Source: Akkermansiaceae bacterium (GTDB lineage: Bacteria; Verrucomicrobiota; Verrucomicrobiia; Verrucomicrobiales; Akkermansiaceae). Taken from it: DNA of 55,322 nucleotides. A program made the translations under genes and the position numbers. The stretch lies in the NCBI GenBank assembly GCA_021202525.1, contig JAJQCV010000137.1:1-55322 (forward strand). Direction: 5' to 3'. Below are positions 27,905-36,743 of this stretch, one piece after another; position 1 is the first letter of the stretch; every line of letters starts with the position of its first letter. The notes under the pieces are model-generated. The model saw only the letters and a program-made list of their open reading frames with translations, had not been told where the DNA came from and did not search any database.

Positions 27905-28363
27905 ATGTTACAGCTTCATTCTATCCAGCCCAATCCGGGCGCCAAGCACCGCAAGAAGCGTCTTGGCAACGGGGAAAGCTCCGGTCTTGGCAAGACTTGC
28001 GGCAAAGGCAACAAGGGCCAGAAAGCCCGTTCCGGCGGCACCATCCGCCCGGGATTTGAAGGCGGCCAGATGCCTCTTCACCGCCGTCTGCCCAAGAAGG
28101 GGTTCAACAACACCCGCTTCCAGGACAAAATCCTCATCGTCAACCTCTCCCAGCTCGAACGCGTGTTTGAAGCCGGTGCCACGGTTGATGAAAACTCCCT
28201 GCGCGCCGCCAAGCTCGTCCAGGGCCCCTGTGACGCCGTGAAGCTTCTCGGCAACGGGACTCTGACCAAGAGCCTGAACGTGGTCGTAGACTTCGTGAGC
28301 GCCAGCGCCCGCGAAAAGGTCGCCCAGGCCGGTGGCTCCGTCACTGTGCTTAGCGAGGCCTAA
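27905..28363 (+). CDS. rplO: Ribosomal protein L15
   Basis: A 152-residue large-subunit assembly protein. The glycine/lysine-rich N-terminus (PNPGAKHRKKRLGNGESSG, then GKGNKGQKARSGG) and FEGGQMPLHRRLPKKGF are diagnostic. It is the last gene of this ribosomal transcript, followed directly by an intrinsic terminator-like hairpin. Confidence 0.97.
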   Translation: MLQLHSIQPNPGAKHRKKRLGNGESSGLGKTCGKGNKGQKARSGGTIRPGFEGGQMPLHRRLPKKGFNNTRFQDKILIVNLSQLERVFEAGATVDENSLRAAKLVQGPCDAVKLLGNGTLTKSLNVVVDFVSASAREKVAQAGGSVTVLSEA

Positions 28364-28372
28364 TCACATTTG

Positions 28373-28405
28373 GCGAACCGGGTCATGCAGCTTGACCCGG
28401 TTCGC
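28373..28405 (+). terminator. Terminator-like hairpin after rplO
   Basis: GCGAACCGGGTCA (28373-28385) pairs perfectly with TGACCCGGTTCGC (28393-28405) around a 7-base loop, followed by ATCATTGTGTTT. It begins 10 bases after the rplO stop and separates the ribosomal genes from secY. The T-tract is broken, so termination may be partial. Confidence 0.7.
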
Positions 28406-28489
28406 ATCATTGTGTTTACTGTTGCGGCCCCCATGGATGCCCCGGGTACAAGCCGCCGCGACAGGAACTTAAAGCTGCGCGACAACTTT

Positions 28490-28495
28490 TATATA
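28490..28495 (+). promoter_or_regulatory. Possible -10 box of secY
   Basis: TATATA ends 8 bases before the secY ATG at 28504. With the terminator upstream, it suggests secY has its own promoter and a very short leader. No good -35 box is visible. Confidence 0.35.
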
Positions 28496-28503
28496 ACAGG
28501 ACC

Positions 28504-30006
28504 ATGATATCCGCATTTGCAAACTCCATGAAAGTACCGGAGCTCAGGCACCGGATTTTGTTCACATTGGCGATGATCGTCGTTGTCCGCCTCGGGGTGC
28601 AGATACCCCTGCCGGGCATTGACGTCATGGAGCTGCAAAAGGTGATCGAAGCCTCCGCCAATGTCAGCGGCCCCGGTGCGGGACTGGCTACCGTCCTGAC
28701 CATCTTTTCCGGCGGCGGTTTGCAGCAGTGCGGCATTTTTGCCCTCGGCATCATGCCCTATATCTCCGCTTCCATCATGACCCAGCTTCTTTCCGCCGTG
28801 GTTCCCCAGTGGGCCAAAATGGTGCGGGAGGAAGGCGGACGCCAGAAAATGACCAAATGGACGCGTGCCATTGCCATCGTCATTGCCATTGTGCAGGGCT
28901 GGTTCCTGGTAGGCACGCTGGAGCATCCGGACCGCTTGAAATCCCTGGGCCTCAACATTCCCGCGGACTGCCAGCTTGTCATCAATCCCGGCATGCAGTT
29001 TGCTCTGATGACCGTGCTCATCATGGTGGCCGGCACCATGTTCCTGATGTGGATCGGTGACCAGATTACGGAGCGTGGCGTAGGCAACGGCGTTTCCCTC
29101 ATTATCTCCGTTAACATCATTCACGCCCTTCCCGGCGCGGTCACCCTGGCGTGGAAGACCCTCGTGTACAAGGACGGAGCGGTTGTTCCCATGGGCGCCA
29201 TGCTGCTCGTGGCCCTGATAGCCTTCCTGATCATCGTTGTAGCCCTCGTCGTCACGGTGACGCAGGCCCAGCGGCGAATACCCGTGCAGTACGCCAAGCG
29301 GGTCATGGGCAATAAAATGTTCAGCGGAGCCACGCAGTACCTGCCGCTCAAGCTCAACTACTCCGGCGTGATGCCCGTCATCTTTGCCACGGCCATTCTG
29401 TCCCTGCCGCAGGTGCTCTTTTCCCAGATCGCCCATTACAACACCACGCTGCAGTGGATCGCCACCAAGATAAACGACTGGATGAACCCCGCTTCCTCCG
29501 GCTACTACATCATTTCCGGCCTCATGATCTTCTTCTTCTCCTACTTCTGGGTGGCTACCATGTTCCAGCCCTCCCAGATCGCGGAAGACCTGAAACGCAA
29601 CGGAGGCTATATCCCCGGCATCCGTCCCGGCCCTCCCACCGCCCTTTTCCTGGACCAGACCATGCAGAGGCTGACCTTTGCCGGCTCCGCCTTCCTGACT
29701 CTCATCTATTTCCTGCCGTACCTGCTGAACATCGGCGGCAGCATCCCCTACCTGGTCACCCAGTTCTTCGGCGGCACCAGCCTTCTGATTCTCGTCGGCG
29801 TGCTGCTTGACATGATGCGCCAGGTGGAAACCACGCTCCTTTCCCGCAACTACGACGGCTTCCTGAAGAAAGGCAAGCTCAAGGGCAAATACGGCCATGT
29901 CCAGGGCACCGGTTCCGCCGCAGGCAGCCGCACGGTCGCTGCGATGTGGATCGTCATCGCCGTGCTTGTACTGGCCGGGGCCGTAGCATATAATGCCATG
30001 CATTGA
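28504..30006 (+). CDS. secY: Protein translocase subunit SecY
   Basis: The channel subunit of the SecYEG translocon, ten membrane helices, 500 residues (most are 430-450). VRLGVQIPLPGID, SGGGLQQCGIFALGIMPYISASIMTQLL and QRRIPVQYAKRVMG are typical. The extra length lies mainly in loops between the later helices and in the C-terminal tail, which ends with one more hydrophobic stretch. It probably shares a transcript with adk and map. Confidence 0.96.
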   Translation: MISAFANSMKVPELRHRILFTLAMIVVVRLGVQIPLPGIDVMELQKVIEASANVSGPGAGLATVLTIFSGGGLQQCGIFALGIMPYISASIMTQLLSAVVPQWAKMVREEGGRQKMTKWTRAIAIVIAIVQGWFLVGTLEHPDRLKSLGLNIPADCQLVINPGMQFALMTVLIMVAGTMFLMWIGDQITERGVGNGVSLIISVNIIHALPGAVTLAWKTLVYKDGAVVPMGAMLLVALIAFLIIVVALVVTVTQAQRRIPVQYAKRVMGNKMFSGATQYLPLKLNYSGVMPVIFATAILSLPQVLFSQIAHYNTTLQWIATKINDWMNPASSGYYIISGLMIFFFSYFWVATMFQPSQIAEDLKRNGGYIPGIRPGPPTALFLDQTMQRLTFAGSAFLTLIYFLPYLLNIGGSIPYLVTQFFGGTSLLILVGVLLDMMRQVETTLLSRNYDGFLKKGKLKGKYGHVQGTGSAAGSRTVAAMWIVIAVLVLAGAVAYNAMH

Positions 30007-30041
30007 AGCAGCGCTTCACAACCTTTCTGAAAGTGACAGAC

Positions 30042-30692
30042 ATGAAGGATCTCAAGCATTTTATTCTGGTTGGGGCTCCCGCATCCGGCAAAGGAACCCA
30101 GGGACGGTTCCTGACCGATACTTTCAATCTGAATTCCCTGAGCACGGGTTCCATGCTGCGCCGGGAGATTGAATCCTGCACGGAGCTGGGCCGCAAGGCG
30201 CTCAGCTATATGGACAAGGCCATGCTGGTGCCGGACGAGATCGTCAACGACATGGTGCGCGGGTGGCTTTCCGAGGTGGACAACGATGCCTGGCTGCTGG
30301 ACGGCTATCCCCGTACCGTCGCCCAGGCGGAAGCCCTGGACCATTTTCTGACCCAGCGCGGAACTGCCGTGGATGTGGTCGTCTGGATGGACGTAGCCAG
30401 GGAGCTCATCGAACAGCGTATTCTGCGCCGCCGGGAATGCTCCACCTGCGGCTACGTGGTGCAGACCCCCGATGAAGTGTGCACCAGGTGCGGCGGAAAG
30501 ATGGTCTCCCGCAAGGATGATAATCTGGAATCCTTCGCACGCCGCTGGAAAGACTTTGAGGCCATGACCCTCCCGGTGGCCAAATATTATGAAGCGCGCG
30601 GCATGGTGGTCAAGATGACCGTAACCGAGGAACGGGAGCCTTCCGAGGTTTCCCGGGATCTGGCCCGCAAGCTGGAGGAATACCGACAATAG
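30042..30692 (+). CDS. adk: Adenylate kinase, zinc-binding LID type
   Basis: Converts ATP plus AMP into two ADP; 216 residues. P-loop GAPASGKGTQ near the start, DGYPRT for AMP binding, and a LID domain with four cysteines (CSTCG, then CTRCGG) that should bind structural zinc. The frame opens with TTG at 30003, overlapping the secY end, but the ATG at 30042 (MKDLKHFILVGAP) gives the usual start. The position between secY and map is the common bacterial order. Confidence 0.95.
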   Translation: MKDLKHFILVGAPASGKGTQGRFLTDTFNLNSLSTGSMLRREIESCTELGRKALSYMDKAMLVPDEIVNDMVRGWLSEVDNDAWLLDGYPRTVAQAEALDHFLTQRGTAVDVVVWMDVARELIEQRILRRRECSTCGYVVQTPDEVCTRCGGKMVSRKDDNLESFARRWKDFEAMTLPVAKYYEARGMVVKMTVTEEREPSEVSRDLARKLEEYRQ

Positions 30693-30705
30693 AAAACCGA
30701 ATCTC

Positions 30706-31503
30706 ATGGCAGAACGAATCCACATCAAGTCTCCCGGTGAAATCGCCAAGATGCAGAAAGCCGGGGCCGTCACGGCGGAAATCTTGATGGAGATCGGGGC
30801 GGAGGTCCACGCGGGCCGTACGACGCGGGAAATAGACGACATTGCGCGTGAGATTTTCAAGAAGCACAAGGTAGGCAACGCCTTTTACCAGTACCGCGGT
30901 TTTCCCGGCCAGCTCTGCATTTCCGTGAATGAGGAGGTCGTGCACGGCAGCGGCGGTCCCCGCCGTATTGAAAACGGTGACATTGTGAGCCTGGATGTGG
31001 GCGCCATTGTGGACGGCTGGTATGGAGACAACGCCATGACCGTGCCCGTGGGCATGGTGGCCCCTGAAACGCTCCGCCTTCTGTCCGCCACGGAGGAATC
31101 CCTGTTCCGCGCCATCGACCTGGTGAGGCCCGGAGCCCTGCTGGCGGACGTGTGCGGCGCGGTGGAAGCCTTTGTGCGCCCCCGCGGTTTTACGGTGGTG
31201 AGAGATTTTGTCGGCCACGGCATAGGCCGCCATCTGCACGAGGAGCCCCAGATTCCGAATTACCGCCCCCATTACAAGCTGCCGCGCCTGAAAAAGGGCA
31301 TGGCTCTGGCGATTGAACCCATGGTGAATGCCGGCAGGCCTTCCGTCAAAATCCTGGATGACGGCTGGACGGTGATCACGGCGGACGGCAAGCCTTCCGC
31401 CCACTTTGAACATACCGTCATCGTGACGGACGGCGCACCCCTCATTGTGACGGAGCGCCCCCGGATCGCGCTTCCCGAACAGCTCGGGATTGCTCCCCTC
31501 TGA
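30706..31503 (+). CDS. map: Methionine aminopeptidase, type I
   Basis: Removes the initiator methionine; 265 residues. Metal ligands of the pita-bread fold are present in VSLDVGAIVDGWYGDNAMTV, VGHGIGRHLHEEPQIPN and ALAIEPM, together with the catalytic His in CISVNEEVVHG. It starts 13 bases after adk. The usual downstream genes infA, rpmJ and rpsM do not follow. Confidence 0.96.
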   Translation: MAERIHIKSPGEIAKMQKAGAVTAEILMEIGAEVHAGRTTREIDDIAREIFKKHKVGNAFYQYRGFPGQLCISVNEEVVHGSGGPRRIENGDIVSLDVGAIVDGWYGDNAMTVPVGMVAPETLRLLSATEESLFRAIDLVRPGALLADVCGAVEAFVRPRGFTVVRDFVGHGIGRHLHEEPQIPNYRPHYKLPRLKKGMALAIEPMVNAGRPSVKILDDGWTVITADGKPSAHFEHTVIVTDGAPLIVTERPRIALPEQLGIAPL

Positions 31504-31524
31504 AATCCTGCCGGAAAGGGAATC

Positions 31525-32592
31525 ATGACGCCCGCCGCTCCCATTCCCGATTCCGTGATTTTTGAAAAAACGGCCACTCACCGCATGGTCTGGGTGGATG
31601 TGGCGCGGGTCGTTGCCTGCATCCTGATCATTGCCAATCACATGGCTTTTTATTCGGCGGAACTCTACCGCTGGGTCTGGGCGGAGTTTCTGGCGTCGCG
31701 CACCCCTTTCTTTCTGCTGGCTGCCGGATATTTTGTCGGGCGCGGTTCGTTCGGTTCCCTGGATGGCCGCCTTTTCCTGTGGAAGCGCAGCTGGTTTCTG
31801 CTGCGCCCCTACCTGATCTGGGGAATGGCGGCGGCCGTCCTGATTGGCTGGTCTCCCCTGCATGAATATTATGAATCCTACGTTCCCCTGTATGCGTGGC
31901 TGCGCGGGGAGCCGGGAAGCGGCTTCTGGCCTGCTCTGGCGGCGTTTGCGCGCTGCATGGGCATTGCGGGGCATCCTGTGGACGCTCCCATGTGGTTCCT
32001 CCGGGATATCATCATTTATACCGCCGTAGCTCCTCTCCTGCACCGGCTGGGAAGCTATCTGCTCTGGGTGGGACTGCTCATGCTTTCCCTGAACTATTTT
32101 GCGCTGGACCTGGCGGATCATGACTATCCCATTGCCAACAGCCTCGGCTTTTTCCTGCTGGGAATGTTCATCTCCCGCTATCCCCTCCCGGATTTGACGG
32201 CTGCCGTGCGCCGGTACGCCGTATCCTTCCTTCTGTGTACGCTGGTGCTTACCTGGTGGCTGGTAGGCCACAGGGACCAGCACAATTCCATGCTCATTGC
32301 GCTGGGCATGCTGGGATTGATGTCCCTCGCCATTCTGTTCACGGAGTGGTTCCCGCGCTCCGCCCGTTGGGTCGCGGGGCTGGCTCCGGCCTGCTTCTTC
32401 ATCTTCGGGACGCATTACATTGTCATCATTCTGCTGCGGGAAAGCGGCTGGATCACGTTGAAGGGAACCTCCTGGGACGTTTTCTGGCTTTGCCTGGTGC
32501 CTGTCATTTTCAGCGCGCTGGCTGGGCTGTTCTTCTGCATGAGGCGGCTTGTCCCGCGCCTGGTGCCTGTGCTGGCCGCCTATGGGAAGTAG
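31525..32592 (+). CDS. Acyltransferase 3-family membrane protein
   Basis: A 355-residue protein with about ten membrane segments. The opening RMVWVDVARVVACILIIANHMAF carries the conserved Asp and His of the family, and PMWFLRDIIIYTAVAPLL is the second typical motif. Members acetylate sugars of polysaccharides or lipopolysaccharide, so O-acetylation of a surface glycan is likely; the acceptor is unknown. It lies 21 bases after map, so it may be read from the same transcript. Confidence 0.85.
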   Translation: MTPAAPIPDSVIFEKTATHRMVWVDVARVVACILIIANHMAFYSAELYRWVWAEFLASRTPFFLLAAGYFVGRGSFGSLDGRLFLWKRSWFLLRPYLIWGMAAAVLIGWSPLHEYYESYVPLYAWLRGEPGSGFWPALAAFARCMGIAGHPVDAPMWFLRDIIIYTAVAPLLHRLGSYLLWVGLLMLSLNYFALDLADHDYPIANSLGFFLLGMFISRYPLPDLTAAVRRYAVSFLLCTLVLTWWLVGHRDQHNSMLIALGMLGLMSLAILFTEWFPRSARWVAGLAPACFFIFGTHYIVIILLRESGWITLKGTSWDVFWLCLVPVIFSALAGLFFCMRRLVPRLVPVLAAYGK

Positions 32593-32691
32593 GCCCCCGG
32601 AAGAACCGGGGCCCCGCCGGGAAAAGGAGCCGCGCTTATCTCTTGCCGTCAAATGGCAAATCCCTTATTCTTCCATTTGCTGGAAGGGACG

Positions 32692-32732
32692 GCGTGACAT
32701 TGTTGTCACGCTGCCGTTCTTGCCGTACGGCA
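32692..32732 (+). promoter_or_regulatory. Two palindromes before the Ppx-like gene
   Basis: GCGTGACA (32692-32699) and TGTCACGC (32704-32711) form a perfect 8-bp hairpin with loop TTGT. A 12-base perfect palindrome, TGCCGTACGGCA, follows at 32721-32732. Both are just upstream of the Ppx-like start. They could be operators or a terminator of the preceding genes; no T-tract is visible. Confidence 0.4.
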
Positions 32733-32759
32733 GGGGAAACAATACATGGTAAGGCAATA

Positions 32760-34313
32760 ATGCAAGGCGATCAGGTTCAGGATTCTGAAATATCAACGCA
32801 GGCGGTCATCTACCTGGGGCCCAGTTCCATGAGCCTGATGGTGGCGGAGGTGGTCCAGGACAGGATGCGCATGCTGGATTTTCTCCAGCAGCCCGTTCCC
32901 ATGGCGCGGGATATTTTCCGCCTTCACCGCATTTCCCGCCATACGATGGACCGTTGCGTGCAGATCATCGGCGATTACCTGGAAATTCTCAAGGAATATG
33001 GAACCGGCGCCCGGCTTTCCGTCCGGCTGATGATCTCCAACATCATCTCGGAAGCGGACAATGTGGACGTATTCGTGAACCGGATGCACGTGGCTCACGG
33101 CTTGCGCGGCCGCCGCATTGACGACGGCAAGATGACGCGCCTCATTTATGTGAAGGTGCAGGAAACGCTGGCACGGTATCCCGGATTCAGCAAGAAAAAG
33201 GTGCTGGTGGTCCATACGGGGCCGGGAAATACCCGCGTGCTTCTGTTCCAGAAGGGGCGCATCATGCGCTATTCCTGCTACCGGCTGGGAACGCACCGCA
33301 CGGGCGAGGCCGTCGGAGAGATCGAATACGGGGACGACATAACGGAACTTTCCCTGCTCCGGGAGCACATGCGCGGGCAGGTGGACCAGATCTGCCTGGA
33401 TTACGGCGGCGTCAAGGGACTGGCCGGCCTGGTCGTCATCGGCCAGGAAATGCAGCAGTTGCGGGAGCGCCTGAATCCGTCCGCGGAGGGCAAGGTCTCC
33501 TGCCCCGCGCTGGTGGCGGAAGCTGAAAAAATGTCCCGCACTACCATGGAGCAGCGCATGAACGTTTACGGCGCCGACTTTGCCGGGGTGGATTCCCTGC
33601 TGCCCGCCGTGCTGATGACGGAGATGATCGCCCGCAGCCTGGACTTGAATGACGTCATCATTCCCGACAGCGGCTATGACGAGGAATTTCTCGGCAGCCT
33701 TATCCGCGCGGAACGGCATCCGGAGGATCTGGAGGCGGAAGTGCTCCACTTCGCCGGCATTCTGGCGGACAGGTACAAGGCGGACAAGGGGCACCGGGAA
33801 CATGTGGCGCACCTGTGCATGGAAATGTTCGACCAGCTTCAGGACCTGCACCGCCTCTCGGAGCATGACCGGCTGCTGCTGGAGGTGGCCTCCATCCTTC
33901 ATGAAGTGGGGTCTTTCATCAGCCAGCAGAATCACCAGCTTCATTCCCAGTACATCATTCTGAACAGTGAAATCTTCGGCCTTTCGCGCGACGATGTGGA
34001 AACCGTGGCCCTGCTGGCCCGTTACCACCGGCATGAAGTCCCTTCCAATTCCGATCCCATGTACGGGGAACTGGAACTCACGGACCGCATGCGCGTGGCG
34101 AAAATGGCCGCCATCCTGCGCGTGGCGGATGCCTTGGAGCGCGGGCACGCCCAGCGCGTGAACGGCGTCAGGGCCCATATCCGCGGCCGGATGCTGGAAC
34201 TGGAACTTCAGGGCGTGCGGGAAACCGCCGTGGAAGACCTGGCCCTGCGGCTGAAGGGCGACTTGTTTGCGGACATTTTCGGCTATGACGTCGTGCTGGT
34301 CCCGCAGAGGTGA
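32760..34313 (+). CDS. Ppx/GppA-like protein with degraded ATPase site
   Basis: A 517-residue protein with the layout of exopolyphosphatase: an actin-like N-terminal half and a C-terminal HD-type domain (LHEVGSFISQQNHQLHSQYII, then ARYHR, near residues 385-425). The phosphate-binding motifs of the first half are changed: the usual DLGSNS is YLGPSS (Tyr18), and DIGGGST is HTGPGNT (His152). The glutamate of EEARL has no clear match. It probably does not cleave polyphosphate in the normal way, and may regulate or act through the HD domain. An AAGG sequence lies 6 bases before ATG 32760. ppk follows after 32 bases. Confidence 0.85.
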   Translation: MQGDQVQDSEISTQAVIYLGPSSMSLMVAEVVQDRMRMLDFLQQPVPMARDIFRLHRISRHTMDRCVQIIGDYLEILKEYGTGARLSVRLMISNIISEADNVDVFVNRMHVAHGLRGRRIDDGKMTRLIYVKVQETLARYPGFSKKKVLVVHTGPGNTRVLLFQKGRIMRYSCYRLGTHRTGEAVGEIEYGDDITELSLLREHMRGQVDQICLDYGGVKGLAGLVVIGQEMQQLRERLNPSAEGKVSCPALVAEAEKMSRTTMEQRMNVYGADFAGVDSLLPAVLMTEMIARSLDLNDVIIPDSGYDEEFLGSLIRAERHPEDLEAEVLHFAGILADRYKADKGHREHVAHLCMEMFDQLQDLHRLSEHDRLLLEVASILHEVGSFISQQNHQLHSQYIILNSEIFGLSRDDVETVALLARYHRHEVPSNSDPMYGELELTDRMRVAKMAAILRVADALERGHAQRVNGVRAHIRGRMLELELQGVRETAVEDLALRLKGDLFADIFGYDVVLVPQR

Positions 34314-34345
34314 TCCTGATGCAGTAATTCTCATCTTCTTTTCCC

Positions 34346-36436
34346 ATGTCTAACGAATACATCAACAGAGAACTTTCCTGGCTGGAATTCAACCAGCGTG
34401 TGCTGGACCAGGCCGTGCGGACGGACCTTCCTCTTCTGGAACGGCTCAAGTTCCTGGCCATTACCGCCTCCAACCTGGACGAATTTTTCATGGTGCGCGT
34501 GGGCGGCCTCCAAATGCTCAGGCATTCCGGTTCCCGCGTGAAGGACATTTCCGGAATGACCCCGACCCGCCAGTTGAAAGCCATCCGTACCCGTGTGGGG
34601 CGCATGATTGAAGACCAGTACCGGCTTTTCCATGAGGAAATCCTGCCGTGGATGGAGGTCAATGGCATTAATCCCCTGGCTCTGGAGGACCTCAGCACCT
34701 CCCAGAAGCTGACGCTGGAACAATATTTCAACAACCAGATTTTCCCCCTCCTGACGCCGCTGGACATGGATGCGCCGGAAGCTCCGGCCCTCCCGTCCCT
34801 CAAGCTCCTGATGGGGGTGGAACTGCGGGACAATGAGACCGGGGACGTACGCGTGAGCGTGGTGGCCCTCCCGGACGGCCTGCCGCGCCGCGTTCCTGTT
34901 CCCTCTGCGGAGACGGAGCGCTACGTGATGCTGGAAGACTTGGTGCGGGAATGCATAGGTTCCGTTTTCCCGGGAGAAACCGTTCTTTCCGCCGCCGTGT
35001 TCCGCGTCACGCGCAATGGAGACATCGCCGTGCAGGAGGAAGATGCGCTGGACCTGGCGGATGAAATGGAGGAAGTGCTTGTAGCCCGCAAATTCTCCGA
35101 ATGCGTGCGGCTGGAAATAGAATCTTCCGCTCCCGTTCCCCTCCATGACCGGATCATGCAGATCGTCGGCGCGGGCAATGCGGAGACCTACGACCTCAAG
35201 GGGCCTCTGATGCTTTCCGACTTCATGGAAATGGCCTTTGCCCCAGGCAATGACCAGCTCAAGGTGGAGCAATGGTCTCCGCAGCCGTCGCCCGCGGTGG
35301 ACCCTGCCGTCAGCATCTTTGAGAACATCGCCAACGGGGACATTCTGCTCAACCATCCTTATGAAAGTTTTGAGCCGGTCCTGCGCTTGGTGGAAGAAGC
35401 GGCGGAAGATCCGGACGTCATCGCCATCAAGCAGGTGCTGTACCGCACCGCCAGGAATTCCCGCATCGTGGCCGCACTGAAAAAGGCGGCGGAGAGCGGC
35501 AAGCAGGTGACGGCCCTGGTGGAATTGAAGGCCAGGTTCGACGAAGCGCGCAATCTGGAAAAAGCGGAGGAGCTCCAGCGGTCCGGCGTTCAGGTGGTTT
35601 ATGGCGTCAAGGGGCTGAAAACCCATGCAAAAATCTGCCTGGTAGTACGCAGGGAACAGGGCATGCTGCGCCGCTATTGCCATTTCGGCACGGGGAACTA
35701 CAATGAAGTCACGGCCAAGATTTATACGGACATTTCCTACCTCACGTGCGATGACCAGCTCGGGGCGGACGCCTCCCAGTTCTTCAATTCCGTGACGGGC
35801 CGCACCAAGCTCATGCGGTTCCGCAAGCTGTACCCCTCTCCGGCGCTGATGAAGGCCCGTCTCATTGAACTGATTGAGGGAGAGGCGGAGCGCGCCCGGC
35901 AGGGCGAACCCGCACGCATTTCCGCCAAGATGAACAGCCTTCAGGATGTGGAAATCATTGACGCCCTGTACAGGGCCGCCGATGCCGGAGTGGACATTGA
36001 ACTGAACGTGCGCGGCATCTGCTGCCTGAAAACGGGGCCGCGTCCCAACGGGAAAGTCATCCGCGTCGTAAGCATTGTGGATCGTTATCTGGAGCATGCC
36101 CGCATTTTCTTCTTTCACCACGGCGGCAACCATCAGCTCTTTATCGCCAGCGCGGACTGGATGACCCGCAATCTGGATAAGAGGGTGGAACTCATGGTTC
36201 CGGTGATCAACGGCAGGCTGGCGCGGCGCCTCAAGTCCATTCTGGATGCCTGCTTCAGAGACAACGTACAGGCCTGCAACATCCTGCCGGACGGCACTTC
36301 CGAACATGTCGTGCGCAAAAAGGGCCAGAAGGCCTTCCGCCTGCAGCAGTACCTGACCAAGGAAGCGCGGCGGCTTGCCAAGGACAAGGAGCGGGAACGC
36401 CAGCAAATGCTGGAGCCGCACAAGCCGCATGAGTAG
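34346..36436 (+). CDS. ppk: Polyphosphate kinase 1
   Basis: Makes long-chain polyphosphate from ATP; 696 residues, the usual size. NRELSWLEFNQRVLDQA opens the N-domain. The autophosphorylated histidine lies in KTHAKICLV (His427), followed by HFGTGNYNE, and the second active-site histidine lies in YLEHARIFFFHH (His584). All key residues are intact. It follows the Ppx-like gene closely and probably shares its transcript. Confidence 0.96.
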   Translation: MSNEYINRELSWLEFNQRVLDQAVRTDLPLLERLKFLAITASNLDEFFMVRVGGLQMLRHSGSRVKDISGMTPTRQLKAIRTRVGRMIEDQYRLFHEEILPWMEVNGINPLALEDLSTSQKLTLEQYFNNQIFPLLTPLDMDAPEAPALPSLKLLMGVELRDNETGDVRVSVVALPDGLPRRVPVPSAETERYVMLEDLVRECIGSVFPGETVLSAAVFRVTRNGDIAVQEEDALDLADEMEEVLVARKFSECVRLEIESSAPVPLHDRIMQIVGAGNAETYDLKGPLMLSDFMEMAFAPGNDQLKVEQWSPQPSPAVDPAVSIFENIANGDILLNHPYESFEPVLRLVEEAAEDPDVIAIKQVLYRTARNSRIVAALKKAAESGKQVTALVELKARFDEARNLEKAEELQRSGVQVVYGVKGLKTHAKICLVVRREQGMLRRYCHFGTGNYNEVTAKIYTDISYLTCDDQLGADASQFFNSVTGRTKLMRFRKLYPSPALMKARLIELIEGEAERARQGEPARISAKMNSLQDVEIIDALYRAADAGVDIELNVRGICCLKTGPRPNGKVIRVVSIVDRYLEHARIFFFHHGGNHQLFIASADWMTRNLDKRVELMVPVINGRLARRLKSILDACFRDNVQACNILPDGTSEHVVRKKGQKAFRLQQYLTKEARRLAKDKERERQQMLEPHKPHE

Positions 36437-36743
36437 CGGATGATTCCCTGCGTTTTTCAAGGGCGGAGAGCGGGGAAGCATTCTTGCCCTGTGTTCGTCT
36501 GGTGACAGGTACACGGGAGGATTTTTTATTTCATTCTCCATATTGATTATTAGAAAGTTTTGTATAATATGATCTTGGGGCTGCTCCTCCGGAGAATGTC
36601 CGTGTCTGTCTCCGTAAAACCGTGCCTGCCGTGGGATTTTTTCCTTTCTGAAGACATGCGGGAATAGAGAAATTTGTCCGGACTTTTCAGTCCGGCAAGC
36701 CTGGCATCCTCCGGCATGCGTTCAACAGGGAAGGGGAGGGGGC
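36437..36743. other. 307-base intergenic region before the porin gene
   Basis: A TATAAT lies at 36564-36569 on the plus strand in an AT-rich stretch, with TTGATT 14 bases before it, so a promoter for the porin gene is likely but poorly spaced. A perfect hairpin, CCGGACT-TTTC-AGTCCGG (36678-36695), would lie in its leader. No gene or RNA is otherwise supported. Confidence 0.45.

Noticed and set aside
36683..36696. 14-base sequence shared with the GT intergenic region (near 44568)
   Set aside because: A match of this length is expected by chance several times in 55 kb.
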